A stretch of DNA of 32,597 bases from Actinomycetota bacterium (GTDB lineage Bacteria > Actinomycetota > Acidimicrobiia > IMCC26256 > PALSA-555), in contig PLJD01000057.1 in the NCBI GenBank assembly GCA_003140175.1, positions 9,247 to 41,843 on the forward strand, given 5' to 3'. This document shows positions 7,759 to 16,180 of the stretch, piece by piece (positions within the stretch are counted from its first letter, which is position 1; each line of letters opens with the position of its first letter). The position numbers and the translations under genes were made by a program. The notes beneath the pieces were generated by a model. That model worked only from the letters and a program-made list of their open reading frames with translations, did no database searches and was not told the origin of the DNA.

Positions 7759-8196
7759 ATGAGCGCCGCTGAGCTCGCGTCGCTGCTCGACGAGCGCGCC
7801 GTGTTGCGGGTGCTGGCGGAGTGCGCGCACGCGCTCGACGGCCACGACGTCGCGGCGTGGGTCGACGCGTTCACCCCCGAGGGGATCTTCGACGTTGTCG
7901 AAGTCGGCGGCCGGCGTCTCCACCGCGAGGAAGGCCACGCCGACCTCACCCGCTGGGTGCAGGCCGCGCCGGCCGGCCGCGAGCGGCGTCACGTCCTCGC
8001 CGACCCGCTCGTCGCGCTCGACGGCGACGAGGCACGCGTCGAGTCGTGCTGGGTGCTCCTCGAACGCGACGCGCGCGCCCATCCCGTCGTCGGCGCGTTC
8101 GGCCGCTACTCCGACCGTCTCGTCAAGCGCGACGGGCGCTGGCGTATCGCCGAGCGTCGCGCCGAGGTGGAAGCCACCACCCGGACCCCGGGCTAG
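7759..8196 (+). CDS. NTF2-like/SnoaL-like small protein
   Basis: 145 residues with the cone-shaped NTF2-like fold signature: an N-terminal helix pair (ELASLLDERAVLRVLAECA, then ALDGHDVAAWVDAFTPEG) followed by beta strands ending GRYSDRLVKRDGRWRIAERR. Families with this fold include ring-hydroxylating dioxygenase beta subunits, SnoaL-type cyclases, ketosteroid isomerase and many uncharacterised catabolic accessory proteins. The HALDxHD..AW pattern is typical of SnoaL_4-type members in aromatic and steroid clusters. ATG 7759 follows the amidohydrolase by 16 bases, suggesting one transcript. It is convergent with the crotonase gene at 8219. Specific activity cannot be assigned. Confidence 0.8.
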   Translation: MSAAELASLLDERAVLRVLAECAHALDGHDVAAWVDAFTPEGIFDVVEVGGRRLHREEGHADLTRWVQAAPAGRERRHVLADPLVALDGDEARVESCWVLLERDARAHPVVGAFGRYSDRLVKRDGRWRIAERRAEVEATTRTPG

Positions 8197-8218
8197 CCGG
8201 CCGGTGGGTCGGTGTCGG

Positions 8219-8986
8219 CTACCGGCCCGCCCAGCGCGGCGGCCGGCGCTCCCGAAACGCGCGCGGCCCCTCCTGGGCGTCCTCACTGCGGTAGACCGGC
8301 TCCCAGATTCGGTCGGCGTCGTCGAGCAGCTCCTGCTGCGCCCGCTGGGCCGCCGCGGTGACCATCGCCTTGGCTGCCGCCACCGAAAGCGGGGCGTTGG
8401 CGGCGATCGTCTCGGCCAGCGCCTGGGTGGCGGTGACGAGCTCGGCGAGCGGCACGACCCGGTTCACGAGGCCGACCTGGTGCGCGCGCGTCGCCTCGAG
8501 GGGCTCGCCGGTCAGCAAGATCTCGAGGGCGACCCGCGGAGGGATCAGCCAGGGCAGCGGGGCCGCCCACGGCGCGCCGCGCCCGACCTTCGCTTCGGTG
8601 ATGGCGAAGCGGGCATGGTCGGCGGCGACGCAGAGATCACACATCTGGGCGAGCAGGAAGCCGCCCGCGTACGCCACGCCGTTGACCGCGGCGATGGTCG
8701 GCTTCGTCACCTCGACGTTTCGCCCGAAGATGGGCACGTAGTCCGCCGGCGGGACCTCCATCCCGAGCTCGGCCATCTCCTTGAGGTCCGCGCCGGCGCA
8801 GAACGCCCGGTCGCCGGCGCCGGTCAGCACCAGCACCCGCGCCTCGTCGTCGGCGTTGAAACGCTCGACCCCCCCGAACAGCCCGGCCCGCACCGCCGCG
8901 TTCAATGCGTTGCGCGCCTCGGGCCGGTCGATGGTCAGCCACGCGACCGCACGCTCGACCCGATAGTGCACGACCTCGTCAGCCAT
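8219..8986 (-). CDS. Enoyl-CoA hydratase/isomerase family protein
   Basis: 255 residues, crotonase fold: IDRPEARNALN, oxyanion motif GAGDRAFCAGADLK, second oxyanion helix VNGVAYAGGFLLAQMCD. The two crotonase glutamates are split in the opposite way to the crotonase at 3350. The Glu144 equivalent is Leu111 (GGFLLAQ), while the Glu164 equivalent Glu131 is kept (FAITEAKVG). One retained acid at this place is typical of isomerase-like members, though hydratase activity is not excluded. ATG 8986 is preferred to GTG 8995 because GGAAGGG sits 8 bases before ATG but directly against the GTG. The start overlaps the carboxylase alpha stop by 8 bases. In leucine-type operons this position holds 3-methylglutaconyl-CoA hydratase, but the lost Glu argues for caution. 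Confidence 0.87.
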   Translation of the reverse strand: MADEVVHYRVERAVAWLTIDRPEARNALNAAVRAGLFGGVERFNADDEARVLVLTGAGDRAFCAGADLKEMAELGMEVPPADYVPIFGRNVEVTKPTIAAVNGVAYAGGFLLAQMCDLCVAADHARFAITEAKVGRGAPWAAPLPWLIPPRVALEILLTGEPLEATRAHQVGLVNRVVPLAELVTATQALAETIAANAPLSVAAAKAMVTAAAQRAQQELLDDADRIWEPVYRSEDAQEGPRAFRERRPPRWAGR

Positions 8987-10982
8987 CGGCGTCACCCTTC
9001 CGATCTGGCTCCACGATGAGCAACACCTGCCCGAGCTGAACCTGGCTGTCGTTCGCGACGTGCAGCTCCGCCACCGTGCCGTCGTAGGGAGCCTGGATGG
9101 TGTGCTCCATCTTCATAGCCTCCAGCGCCACCAGCGGCTGGCCTTCGCGGATCCGATCCCCCGGGTGGACCATCACCTCGACCACCCGTCCCGGCAGCGG
9201 GGCCCGCAACGACCCGGCCATCGCCCCGACGCTCGGGAGCGGGAACCGGGCGGAGACCCGCCACCGCGACGCGCCGCGGGGGCTCTGCACGTACGCGTCG
9301 TCGGCAACCAGGTGGACCCGGACGGTCCGGCGCACCCCCGCGACCTCCACGTCGACGTGCTCCGACGTCACGGACCACAGCCGCACCCCGGCGAGCTGGA
9401 CCCCGTCGGTCGACACCCCCAGGCGATCTCGCGCCCCTGAGCACACGACCCGGACGGTCCCGCGGTCCCCGACGAGCTCGACGGGCTGATCGGCCCTTCC
9501 CACGTTGCGCCATCCGAGCGGAATGCCCCGCGGCAGCGGCGAACCCGCGCCGTCGCGTTCGCGCACGGCGAGCGTCGCCGCGACCGCGTGGACCTGAACC
9601 TCGTCGTCGTCGAGCGGGGAGCGGCCCAGCGCGCCGCCTCCGTGCCGCTCGACGAACCCCGTATCGGTGTCCCCGGCGTCGAAGTCGTCGCTTGACAAGG
9701 CGCGGACCAGCAAGTCGCGGTTGGTGGGTGGCCCGTCGAGCTCGGCTCGGGTCAGCGCTCCGATCAGGCGTCGCGTCGCGTCGGCGCGGGTCGGTGCCCA
9801 AGCGACCACCTTGGCCAGCATTGCGTCGTAGTCGGTGCTGACGGTCGACCCGTCGACGTAGCCGGCGTCGACCAGCACCCCGTCGTCGGAGGGGATGACG
9901 AGGCGGTGGATCGGCCCGCCGGCGGGGACGAAGCCGGCGGGGACGTCCTCGGCGTACAGCCGAGCCTCGATGGCGTGGCCGTGGAGCCTCGCGTCGCGGG
10001 CCTCGGGCGGGAGCGCCTGACCCTGGGCGAGCTGGAGCTGAAGCTGGACGAGGTCCAGTCCGGTCACGAGCTCGGTCACCCGGTGCTCGACCTGGAGTCG
10101 GGTGTTGACCTCGAGGAACCAGAACTGCTGCTCGGAGTCGAGCACGAACTCGACGGTGCCGGCGTTCGTGTAGCCGATCGCCGCGCCCGCCGACACCGCC
10201 GCGGCGCACAGCGCGGCTCGCAGCTCCGGTCCCACCGCGGGCGACGGGGCCTCCTCGATGACCTTCTGGTGGCGGCGCTGGATCGAGCACTCGCGCTCGA
10301 ACAGGTGCACGACGCTGCCCTGCGTGTCGCCGACGATCTGCACCTCGACGTGGTGGGGGGACTCGATGAACCGCTCCAAGAACACCGTCCCGTCACCGAA
10401 CGCGGCCGCGGCCTCCCGTTGTGCCGCGCCGACCGCCGGCCCGAGGTCGGCCCCGGACCGCACGATCCGCATGCCCCGTCCGCCGCCGCCGTAGACCGCT
10501 TTCACCAGCAGCGGATAGCCGACCCGGTCACCCGCCGCCGCCAGCTTCGGGTCCGCGAGGTCGCTCGTCACGGTCACGCCGTCGAGGACCGGGACCCCGG
10601 CGGCGGCCATCACCCGCTTGGCCTCGACTTTCGAGCCCATCGCCTCGATCACCGCCGGCTCGGGTCCCACGAACACGAGCCCCGCGGCCTGGCAGGCCCG
10701 GGCGAACGGGGCGCTCTCCGACACGAAGCCGTACCCCGGGTGCACGGAGTCCGCGCCACTCGCCCGCGCTGCCCCAACGAGCGCGTCGACGTTCAGGTAG
10801 GTGTCGCGGGGGGTCGCGCCGGGCAGGTGGACCGAGCAGTCGGCCTCTGCCACGACGGGCGCGTCGCGGTCCGGATCGGAGAACACCGCGACCGTCTGCA
10901 GGTCCATCGCCTGCGCGGCGCGCAGGATCCGGCGGGCGATCTCGCCCCGGTTGGCGATGAGAAGTCGGTGGAACGGGGCCAT
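8979..10982 (-). CDS. Biotin-dependent acyl-CoA carboxylase alpha subunit (biotin carboxylase + BCCP)
   Basis: 667 residues. It ATP-dependently carboxylates its own biotin and passes CO2 to the beta subunit. Domains in order: biotin carboxylase N-terminal (LLIANRGEIARRILRAA), ATP-grasp with glycine loop KAVYGGGGRGMR, catalytic ERECSIQRRHQK and EVNTRLQVEHRVTE, a BT-like linker, and a C-terminal biotinyl domain with EAMKMEH, biotin site Lys624. Length matches MCC/GCC/propionyl-type alpha subunits. ATG 10982 starts 4 bases after the beta-subunit stop. The order beta-alpha-crotonase on one strand, divergent from an acyl-CoA dehydrogenase, matches the layout of leucine and acyclic-terpenoid degradation operons. 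The acyl specificity is set by the beta subunit. Confidence 0.94.
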   Translation of the reverse strand: MAPFHRLLIANRGEIARRILRAAQAMDLQTVAVFSDPDRDAPVVAEADCSVHLPGATPRDTYLNVDALVGAARASGADSVHPGYGFVSESAPFARACQAAGLVFVGPEPAVIEAMGSKVEAKRVMAAAGVPVLDGVTVTSDLADPKLAAAGDRVGYPLLVKAVYGGGGRGMRIVRSGADLGPAVGAAQREAAAAFGDGTVFLERFIESPHHVEVQIVGDTQGSVVHLFERECSIQRRHQKVIEEAPSPAVGPELRAALCAAAVSAGAAIGYTNAGTVEFVLDSEQQFWFLEVNTRLQVEHRVTELVTGLDLVQLQLQLAQGQALPPEARDARLHGHAIEARLYAEDVPAGFVPAGGPIHRLVIPSDDGVLVDAGYVDGSTVSTDYDAMLAKVVAWAPTRADATRRLIGALTRAELDGPPTNRDLLVRALSSDDFDAGDTDTGFVERHGGGALGRSPLDDDEVQVHAVAATLAVRERDGAGSPLPRGIPLGWRNVGRADQPVELVGDRGTVRVVCSGARDRLGVSTDGVQLAGVRLWSVTSEHVDVEVAGVRRTVRVHLVADDAYVQSPRGASRWRVSARFPLPSVGAMAGSLRAPLPGRVVEVMVHPGDRIREGQPLVALEAMKMEHTIQAPYDGTVAELHVANDSQVQLGQVLLIVEPDRKGDADG

Positions 10983-10986
10983 GCGC

Positions 10987-12585
10987 CTACATCCGGAAGA
11001 CGCCGAAGCCCCGGGTGCCCTCGACCACGTTGGAGTGGACCGCAGAGAGGGCGATGCCCAGCACGGTGCGGGTCTCTCGAGGGTCGATGACGCCGTCGTC
11101 GTAGAGCTTCCCCGTGTTGAAGAAGGCGTGCGACTCACGCTCGATCTGCGCCTCGACCGCCGCTCGTTGCTCCGCGTCGGCCGCCTCGTCGAAGATCCGG
11201 CCGGCCGCGTCGGCGGCCTGACGAGCCACGATGGACAGGACCCCGGCCAGCTGCTGGGGACCCATGACCGCCAGCTTCGAGTTGGGCCAGCTGAACAAGA
11301 ACCGCGGTCCGTAGGCCCGCCCGCACATGCCGTAGTTGCCGGCCCCGTACGAGGACCCCATGATCACGGTGAGGTGCGGCACGCCGCTGTTCGTGACCGC
11401 GTTGATCATCTTCGCCCCGTCCTTCACCATGCCGGACTGCTCGTAGTGGCGTCCGACCATGTAGCCGGTGGTGTTCTGCAAGAAGATCAGCGGCGTCTGG
11501 CTCTGGTTGGCGAGCAGGATGAACTCGGTTGCCTTCTTCGACTCGTCCATGAAGAGGACACCCCGGGCGTTGGCGAGGATCCCGACCGGGTACCCGTGGA
11601 GCGACGCCCAGCCGGTGACGAGGCTGGTGCCGTACGACGGCTTGTACTCGTCGAAGCGAGACCCGTCGACGACCCGGGCGATTACCTCGCGAGGGTCGAA
11701 CGGCGCCCGCAGATCGACCGACGCGATCCCGAGCAGCTCGCCGGGATCGTGGACCGGCTCGTCGGCGGCTCGGCTGGGACCGGGACCGAGCTTGCGCCAG
11801 TTGAGGTCAGCGACGATCTGACGCCCGATCCGGATCGCGTCGAGCTCGTCGACCGCGAAGTAGTCCGCAAGACCCGAGACCTGGGAGTGCATCGCGGCGC
11901 CGCCGAGCTCCTCGTCGTCGGCGTCTTCGCCGGTGGCCATCTTCACCAGCGGCGGGCCACCGAGGAACACCTTCGCCTGCTCGGCGACGAGGACCGCGTA
12001 GTCGCACATGGCGGGCACGTACGCGCCCCCGGCGGTCGAGTTCCCGAACACGAGCGCGATGGTCGGGATCCCCAACGCCGAGAGCTGAGTCAGGTCATGG
12101 AAGATCTGCCCCGCGGGGACGAACAGGTCGCCTTGGGTCGGCAGATCCGCCCCGCCCGACTCCACGAGGTTGACCACCGGCAGCCGGTTGACGCGGGCGA
12201 TCTCGAGCGCCCGCAGGTTCTTCCTCAACGTGACCGGGTTCATCGAGCCGCCCTTGACCGTGGGGTCGTGGCCAATGATCACGCACTCGACCCCCGAGAC
12301 GACCCCGACGCCGGTCACGATGCTCGCCCCGATGTGGAACGACGAGCCCCACCCGGCGAGCGGGGACAGCTCCAGGAACGGCGCGCCGCGATCGAGGAGC
12401 GCCTCGATGCGCTCCCGGACCGGCAGCCGGCCCCGCGCCCGATGCCGTTCGACATAGCGCTCGCCGCCCCCCGCCAGGACCAACGCCAGCTGCTCGTCGT
12501 GCTCCTCGAGCAGGGCGAGCAGCCCCGCCCGGTTGTCGCGATAGAGGTCGCTCGAGACGTCGACACTGGATGTCACGACGGGCAC
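10987..12585 (-). CDS. Acyl-CoA carboxylase beta subunit (carboxyltransferase), methylcrotonyl-CoA carboxylase-like
   Basis: 532 residues with both carboxyltransferase halves. Features shared with 3-methylcrotonyl- and geranyl-CoA carboxylase beta chains include GWGSSFHIGASIVTG, LVESGGADLPTQGDLFVP, FLGGPPLVKMATGE, LQNTTGYMVG and GSSYGAGNYGMCGRAYGP. These favour an MCC-type substrate over propionyl- or acetyl-CoA, but specificity within the group cannot be read from motifs alone. GTG 12585 follows GGGAG at suitable spacing; an in-frame GTG at 12576 is possible. First gene of the minus-strand carboxylase operon, with the alpha subunit 4 bases downstream. It shares a 94-base divergent promoter region with the acyl-CoA dehydrogenase. 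Confidence 0.92.
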   Translation of the reverse strand: MPVVTSSVDVSSDLYRDNRAGLLALLEEHDEQLALVLAGGGERYVERHRARGRLPVRERIEALLDRGAPFLELSPLAGWGSSFHIGASIVTGVGVVSGVECVIIGHDPTVKGGSMNPVTLRKNLRALEIARVNRLPVVNLVESGGADLPTQGDLFVPAGQIFHDLTQLSALGIPTIALVFGNSTAGGAYVPAMCDYAVLVAEQAKVFLGGPPLVKMATGEDADDEELGGAAMHSQVSGLADYFAVDELDAIRIGRQIVADLNWRKLGPGPSRAADEPVHDPGELLGIASVDLRAPFDPREVIARVVDGSRFDEYKPSYGTSLVTGWASLHGYPVGILANARGVLFMDESKKATEFILLANQSQTPLIFLQNTTGYMVGRHYEQSGMVKDGAKMINAVTNSGVPHLTVIMGSSYGAGNYGMCGRAYGPRFLFSWPNSKLAVMGPQQLAGVLSIVARQAADAAGRIFDEAADAEQRAAVEAQIERESHAFFNTGKLYDDGVIDPRETRTVLGIALSAVHSNVVEGTRGFGVFRM

Positions 12586-12679
12586 CGGGATCTCCCGCGC
12601 AGGCTCGGTCGCCGCTCGATCAACGCAGCGAATCCCAGTATGTTATTCACCGTTCACATTCGATGCGCAAGGCAGCGGC
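12586..12679. promoter_or_regulatory. Divergent promoter region with TTCAC direct repeats
   Basis: 94 bases between the carboxylase and acyl-CoA dehydrogenase starts, with a relatively AT-rich core at 12637-12662. The pentamer TTCAC occurs at 12646-12650 and 12653-12657, 7 bases apart, next to a TATGTTAT stretch that could serve as a plus-strand -10. The TetR gene at 13840 is a plausible regulator. The repeat is short and its role is inference. Confidence 0.4.
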
Positions 12680-13837
12680 ATGGACTTCGCTGAGACCGAC
12701 GAGCACGTGATGCTGCGCGGCGCGGTGCGCGCGATCGCGGCGAGCTACGGGCACCGCTACTACGCCGACCAGACCCGTCGCGGCGAGAAGGCCGAGGCGC
12801 TGTGGGCCGCGATCGCCGAGCCGGGATTCCTGGGCGTGCACCTCCCCGAGGCGTACGGCGGTGGGGGAGGAGGCGTCACCGAGCTCGCCATCGTGTGCGA
12901 AGAGGTCGCCGCGCAGGGCTGCCCGCTGCTCTTGATCCTGGTGTCCGCCGCCATCTGCGCCGAAGTCGTCGCCCGCTTCGGCACCCCCGACCAGCGACAA
13001 CGCTGGCTGCCCGGGCTGGCCGCCGGCGAGAAGATGGTGTTCGCGATCACCGAGCCCGACGCGGGCTCCAACACCCACCGGCTCGCCACGAACGCGCGGC
13101 TCGACGGCGACGTCTACCGGCTCCATGGCACCAAGACGTTCATCTCGGGGGTCGACGAGGCCGCCGCGGTGCTGGTCGTGGCCCGGACCGGCCTGGACGA
13201 CGCGGGCCGGGCGCAGCTGTCGCTCCTGGTGGTCGACACCGACGCCCCCGGGTTGGAGAAGACCCCGATCCCGATCGAGATCGCCTCCCCCGAGAAGCAG
13301 TATCTCTTGCACTTCGACGACGTCGAAGTCCCCGCCGACCGGCTAATCGGCGACGAAGGGGAGGGGCTGCGGCAGGTCTTCTTCGGCCTGAACCCGGAGC
13401 GGATCATGGGCGCGTGCATCTCGGCTGGGATCGGTCGCTACGCACTGGCGAAGGCCAGCGCGTACGCGACCGACCGGGTCGTCTGGGACGTGCCGATCGG
13501 CGCCCACCAAGGGGTGGCGCACCCCCTCGCCATGTGCAAGGTCGAGCTCGAGCTCGCCCGCCTCATGATCGCCAAGGCGGCGTGGCTCCACGACCACGAC
13601 GGCGATCCGTCCGCCGCCGGGGAGGCCGCGAACATGGCCAAGTACGCGGCTGGGGAAGCCGGGCTGCACTGCCTCGACACCGCGATCCAGACCCACGGGG
13701 GGAACGGCCTGGCCTCGGAGTACGGCCTCGCCGACCTGTGGGGACTGGCCCGGCTCCTGCGCATCGCGCCGGTCAGCCGCGAGATGATCTTGAACTTCGT
13801 CGCCCAGCAATCACTCGGCCTCCCCCGGTCCTACTGA
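12680..13837 (+). CDS. Acyl-CoA dehydrogenase, isovaleryl/long-chain-type catalytic Glu position
   Basis: 385 residues, standard ACAD length: an alpha-beta-oxidation flavoenzyme introducing a 2,3 double bond. Motifs include the flavin-binding FAITEPDAGSN, the second conserved KTFISG region, and a C-terminal THGGNGLASEYGLADLW. The catalytic base of medium-chain enzymes (Glu in YEGT) is absent: the same place reads RIAPVSREM. Instead Glu240 in LNPERIMGA matches the helix-G glutamate used by isovaleryl- and long-chain enzymes. ATG 12680 follows AAGG. Divergence from a methylcrotonyl-type carboxylase is consistent with a branched-chain acyl-CoA substrate. The TetR gene follows after 2 bases. Confidence 0.92.
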   Translation: MDFAETDEHVMLRGAVRAIAASYGHRYYADQTRRGEKAEALWAAIAEPGFLGVHLPEAYGGGGGGVTELAIVCEEVAAQGCPLLLILVSAAICAEVVARFGTPDQRQRWLPGLAAGEKMVFAITEPDAGSNTHRLATNARLDGDVYRLHGTKTFISGVDEAAAVLVVARTGLDDAGRAQLSLLVVDTDAPGLEKTPIPIEIASPEKQYLLHFDDVEVPADRLIGDEGEGLRQVFFGLNPERIMGACISAGIGRYALAKASAYATDRVVWDVPIGAHQGVAHPLAMCKVELELARLMIAKAAWLHDHDGDPSAAGEAANMAKYAAGEAGLHCLDTAIQTHGGNGLASEYGLADLWGLARLLRIAPVSREMILNFVAQQSLGLPRSY

Positions 13838-13839
13838 TC

Positions 13840-14439
13840 ATGAGCACCCCGTCCGTCGCCCCGGTGGCCGCGACCCCCCGCGGGCGCCTGCGTCGCCAGC
13901 GGATCCTCGACGCTGCCGCCGAGCTGGTCGCCGCCCATGGCTTCCACGCCGTGGGCGTGGCAGAGATCGGCGCCGCGGCCGGTGTCACCGGCCCGGCGAT
14001 CTACCGGCACTTCCGCAACAAGCAAGAGGTGCTCGTGGCGCTCATCGAGCGGGTCGTCGACCAGCTCGTCGACGGCGCCCGAGCCGTGGTGCGCAGCACC
14101 GACGACCCCGACGACGCGCTCCAGGCGCTCATCCGAGCCCACGTCGAGTTCGCCTTACGCGATCGGTCGATCATCGCGGTCTACGACCAGGAAGCCACCA
14201 ACCTCCCGGTCGACGACCGCCGCCGACTCCGCCGCCAGCAACGCCTCTACACCGAGATCTGGGCCGACGTGATCGCCTCGTCGTGGCCCGACCGACCCCG
14301 CCCGCTCGTCCGGGCCTCCGCCCACGCGGTCTTCGGCCTCTTGAACTCGGTGGCCGACTACCACGCCCACCTGCCCGACCCGGAGCTCGGCGCGCTGCTG
14401 AGCCGCATGGCGACTGCCAGCCTCGCGAACGCCTCCTGA
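13840..14439 (+). CDS. TetR-family transcriptional regulator
   Basis: 199 residues. The N-terminal TetR helix-turn-helix spans roughly residues 15-60 (RQRILDAAAELVAAHGF, GVAEIGAAAGVTGPAIYRHF, NKQEVLVALIERV). The helical ligand domain after it resembles the group that senses acyl-CoA esters in actinobacterial lipid and steroid catabolism. The start ATG lies 2 bases after the acyl-CoA dehydrogenase stop, so the two are co-transcribed. Likely job: autogenous repression of the divergent dehydrogenase/carboxylase region. The effector is unknown. Confidence 0.9.
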   Translation: MSTPSVAPVAATPRGRLRRQRILDAAAELVAAHGFHAVGVAEIGAAAGVTGPAIYRHFRNKQEVLVALIERVVDQLVDGARAVVRSTDDPDDALQALIRAHVEFALRDRSIIAVYDQEATNLPVDDRRRLRRQQRLYTEIWADVIASSWPDRPRPLVRASAHAVFGLLNSVADYHAHLPDPELGALLSRMATASLANAS

Positions 14440-14634
14440 CCCGCGCCGCCCCGCGCCCCGCCCCGCGTCTCGCGTCTCGCGTCCAGTCGCGCCGCCAGCC
14501 CGCGACGCGAGCCCACGCACCGCCCAGCCGGTGCCCGACCCCGTCGCGCCGCCTCGAGAATCACCGCCCCGGGTGGCATGTTGAGAGCGTGCCGTTGATG
14601 GGAGCGCGCGCCGTCGAGCGGCCCGATTAGCCCG

Positions 14635-15918
14635 ATGGACGAGGACCCGACCGACGCCGATATCCCCGTCTTTCCCGAGCCGCTCTCGGGGCTCCCCGAG
14701 CGGCCGCGGCAGCGGACCTTCGGGTCGCTGCGGCACCGGAACTTCCGCCTGTTCTTCATCGGCCAGCTGATCTCCAACAGCGGCAACTGGCTGACCACCG
14801 TGGCGATGGTTTTGCTGGTGCTCCACCGGACCAACAGCGGGCTGGCGGTGGGCTTGATCACGGCCTGTCAGTTCGGCCCGATCCTGCTTCTCTCCGCGTG
14901 GGCCGGGCTGATCGCCGATCGATCCGACAAGCGCCGGCTCTTGATCGTGACGCAGACCCTCGAGATGGCCCAGTCCTGCACGCTCGCCGCACTGGCGTTC
15001 ATCCCGCACTCGCCGATCATCGCCTTCTACATCACGGCCGCGGCGGGCGGCTGCATGCTCGCCTTCGACAACCCGGTCCGCCGCTCGTTCGTCACCGAGA
15101 TGGTCGGCGTCGAGGACGTGCCGAACGCCGTCACCCTCTACAGCGCCCTCGTCAACGCATCCCGAATCGTGGGTCCCGCGCTCGCCGGCCTGTTGATCGT
15201 CGTGGCCGGCTTCGGATGGTGCTTCACCATCGACGCGTTGTCCTACGCATTCGTGCTGATCGCCCTCGGGATGATGCGCCCGGCGGAGCTGCGCCGCGTC
15301 CCCGTCACCCCCCGAGGGAAGGGGCAGGTGCGAGAAGGGATTCGGTACGTCGCGAGCGTCCCCGAGCTGTGGATCTCGTTCACGATGCTCGCCGTCATCG
15401 GCACGATCAGCTACAACTTCAGCGTCATCTTCCCGCTCTTCATCGAGAAGGGCCTGCACGGCGGCGACGGCGCCTACACGCTCGTCTACTCGGTGTTCGG
15501 ACTCGGAGCGCTCGTCGCGGCGATCGCGGTCGCAAGCCGTAGCCACGTGCAGTTCCGCAACATCGTGATCGGAGCCGCCGCATTCGGGCTCGCGCTCTGC
15601 GCGTTCGCCGCGGTGCCCAGCATCGCGGTGTCGTTCCCCGTCGTGGCGGTCGTTGGAGTCACCAGCATCATGTACATGACGGCGACGACCTCGATCGTGC
15701 AGGTGCGCGCCGACCCTCGCATGCACGGTCGTGTCCTGGCCTTGCAGACGGTGCTGCTCATCGGCACGACACCGATCGGGGGCCCGATCCTCGGCGCGGT
15801 GGCCGACGCGCTCGGCCCCCGATCGATCGTCATCATCGCTGCCATCGCCCCCCTGGTTGCCGCCGCCTTCGGCGTGATCGCCGGGCGAGCCCTCCTCGCC
15901 CGGCCCTCGCGGACTTGA
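14635..15918 (+). CDS. MFS transporter (MFS_3/EntS-like exporter)
   Basis: 427 residues, multi-spanning inner-membrane permease of the major facilitator superfamily. A charged 35-residue cytoplasmic N-terminus leads to FGSLRHRNFRLFFIGQLIS, typical of the MFS_3 group. The loop 2-3 signature is GLIADRSDKRRLL (G-x3-D-R-x2-K-R), and the second half begins after a polar loop around residues 220-240. Related proteins export siderophores, drugs or other small molecules by proton antiport. ATG 14635 is 195 bases after the TetR stop. That gap is C-rich, with short CGCG-type simple repeats and no gene. No clear functional link to the catabolic genes. Confidence 0.88.
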   Translation: MDEDPTDADIPVFPEPLSGLPERPRQRTFGSLRHRNFRLFFIGQLISNSGNWLTTVAMVLLVLHRTNSGLAVGLITACQFGPILLLSAWAGLIADRSDKRRLLIVTQTLEMAQSCTLAALAFIPHSPIIAFYITAAAGGCMLAFDNPVRRSFVTEMVGVEDVPNAVTLYSALVNASRIVGPALAGLLIVVAGFGWCFTIDALSYAFVLIALGMMRPAELRRVPVTPRGKGQVREGIRYVASVPELWISFTMLAVIGTISYNFSVIFPLFIEKGLHGGDGAYTLVYSVFGLGALVAAIAVASRSHVQFRNIVIGAAAFGLALCAFAAVPSIAVSFPVVAVVGVTSIMYMTATTSIVQVRADPRMHGRVLALQTVLLIGTTPIGGPILGAVADALGPRSIVIIAAIAPLVAAAFGVIAGRALLARPSRT

Positions 15919-15988
15919 GCTCCTCCCGCCTCGGCCTCGCCGCGTCGGCGGTGCGGCTCCGCGGGCTGGTGTCCGGGGTCGGACGTGC

Positions 15989-16009
15989 TTCACAATCGGG
16001 TCCGGTGAA
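15989..16009. repeat. TTCAC-N11-GTGAA inverted repeat, possible operator
   Basis: A perfect 5-base inverted repeat, TTCAC at 15989-15993 and GTGAA at 16005-16009, upstream of the amidohydrolase at 16181. The half-site is the same pentamer repeated directly in the 12586-12679 divergent promoter. This could mark a shared regulator such as the TetR protein at 13840. It may also be chance, since the half-sites are only five bases. The rest of the 262-base gap holds no recognisable gene. Confidence 0.25.
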
Positions 16010-16180
16010 CATCCTCCCCGCACCCGGTGATCCCACGACCCCCCTCGACCCCGAGCCGTCCCGAGCCACGACTTGGGCGGGCGAGGCCCGAGGGACCCGC
16101 ACCCCATCGGCCCCGCGATGCCCTGGGACAGGTCGAGGACCCGGACACCTGATCGATCGCAACCCGAAGGGGGCGACACC

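Noticed and set aside
8987-8995. GTG 8995 as start of the minus-strand crotonase
   Set aside because: The ribosome site would touch the start codon; ATG 8986 has the same site at 8 bases.
10801-12693. Long plus-strand open frame opposite the carboxylase beta subunit
   Set aside because: Asp/Arg/Gly-rich composition typical of a GC-bias shadow; the minus strand encodes an intact carboxyltransferase.
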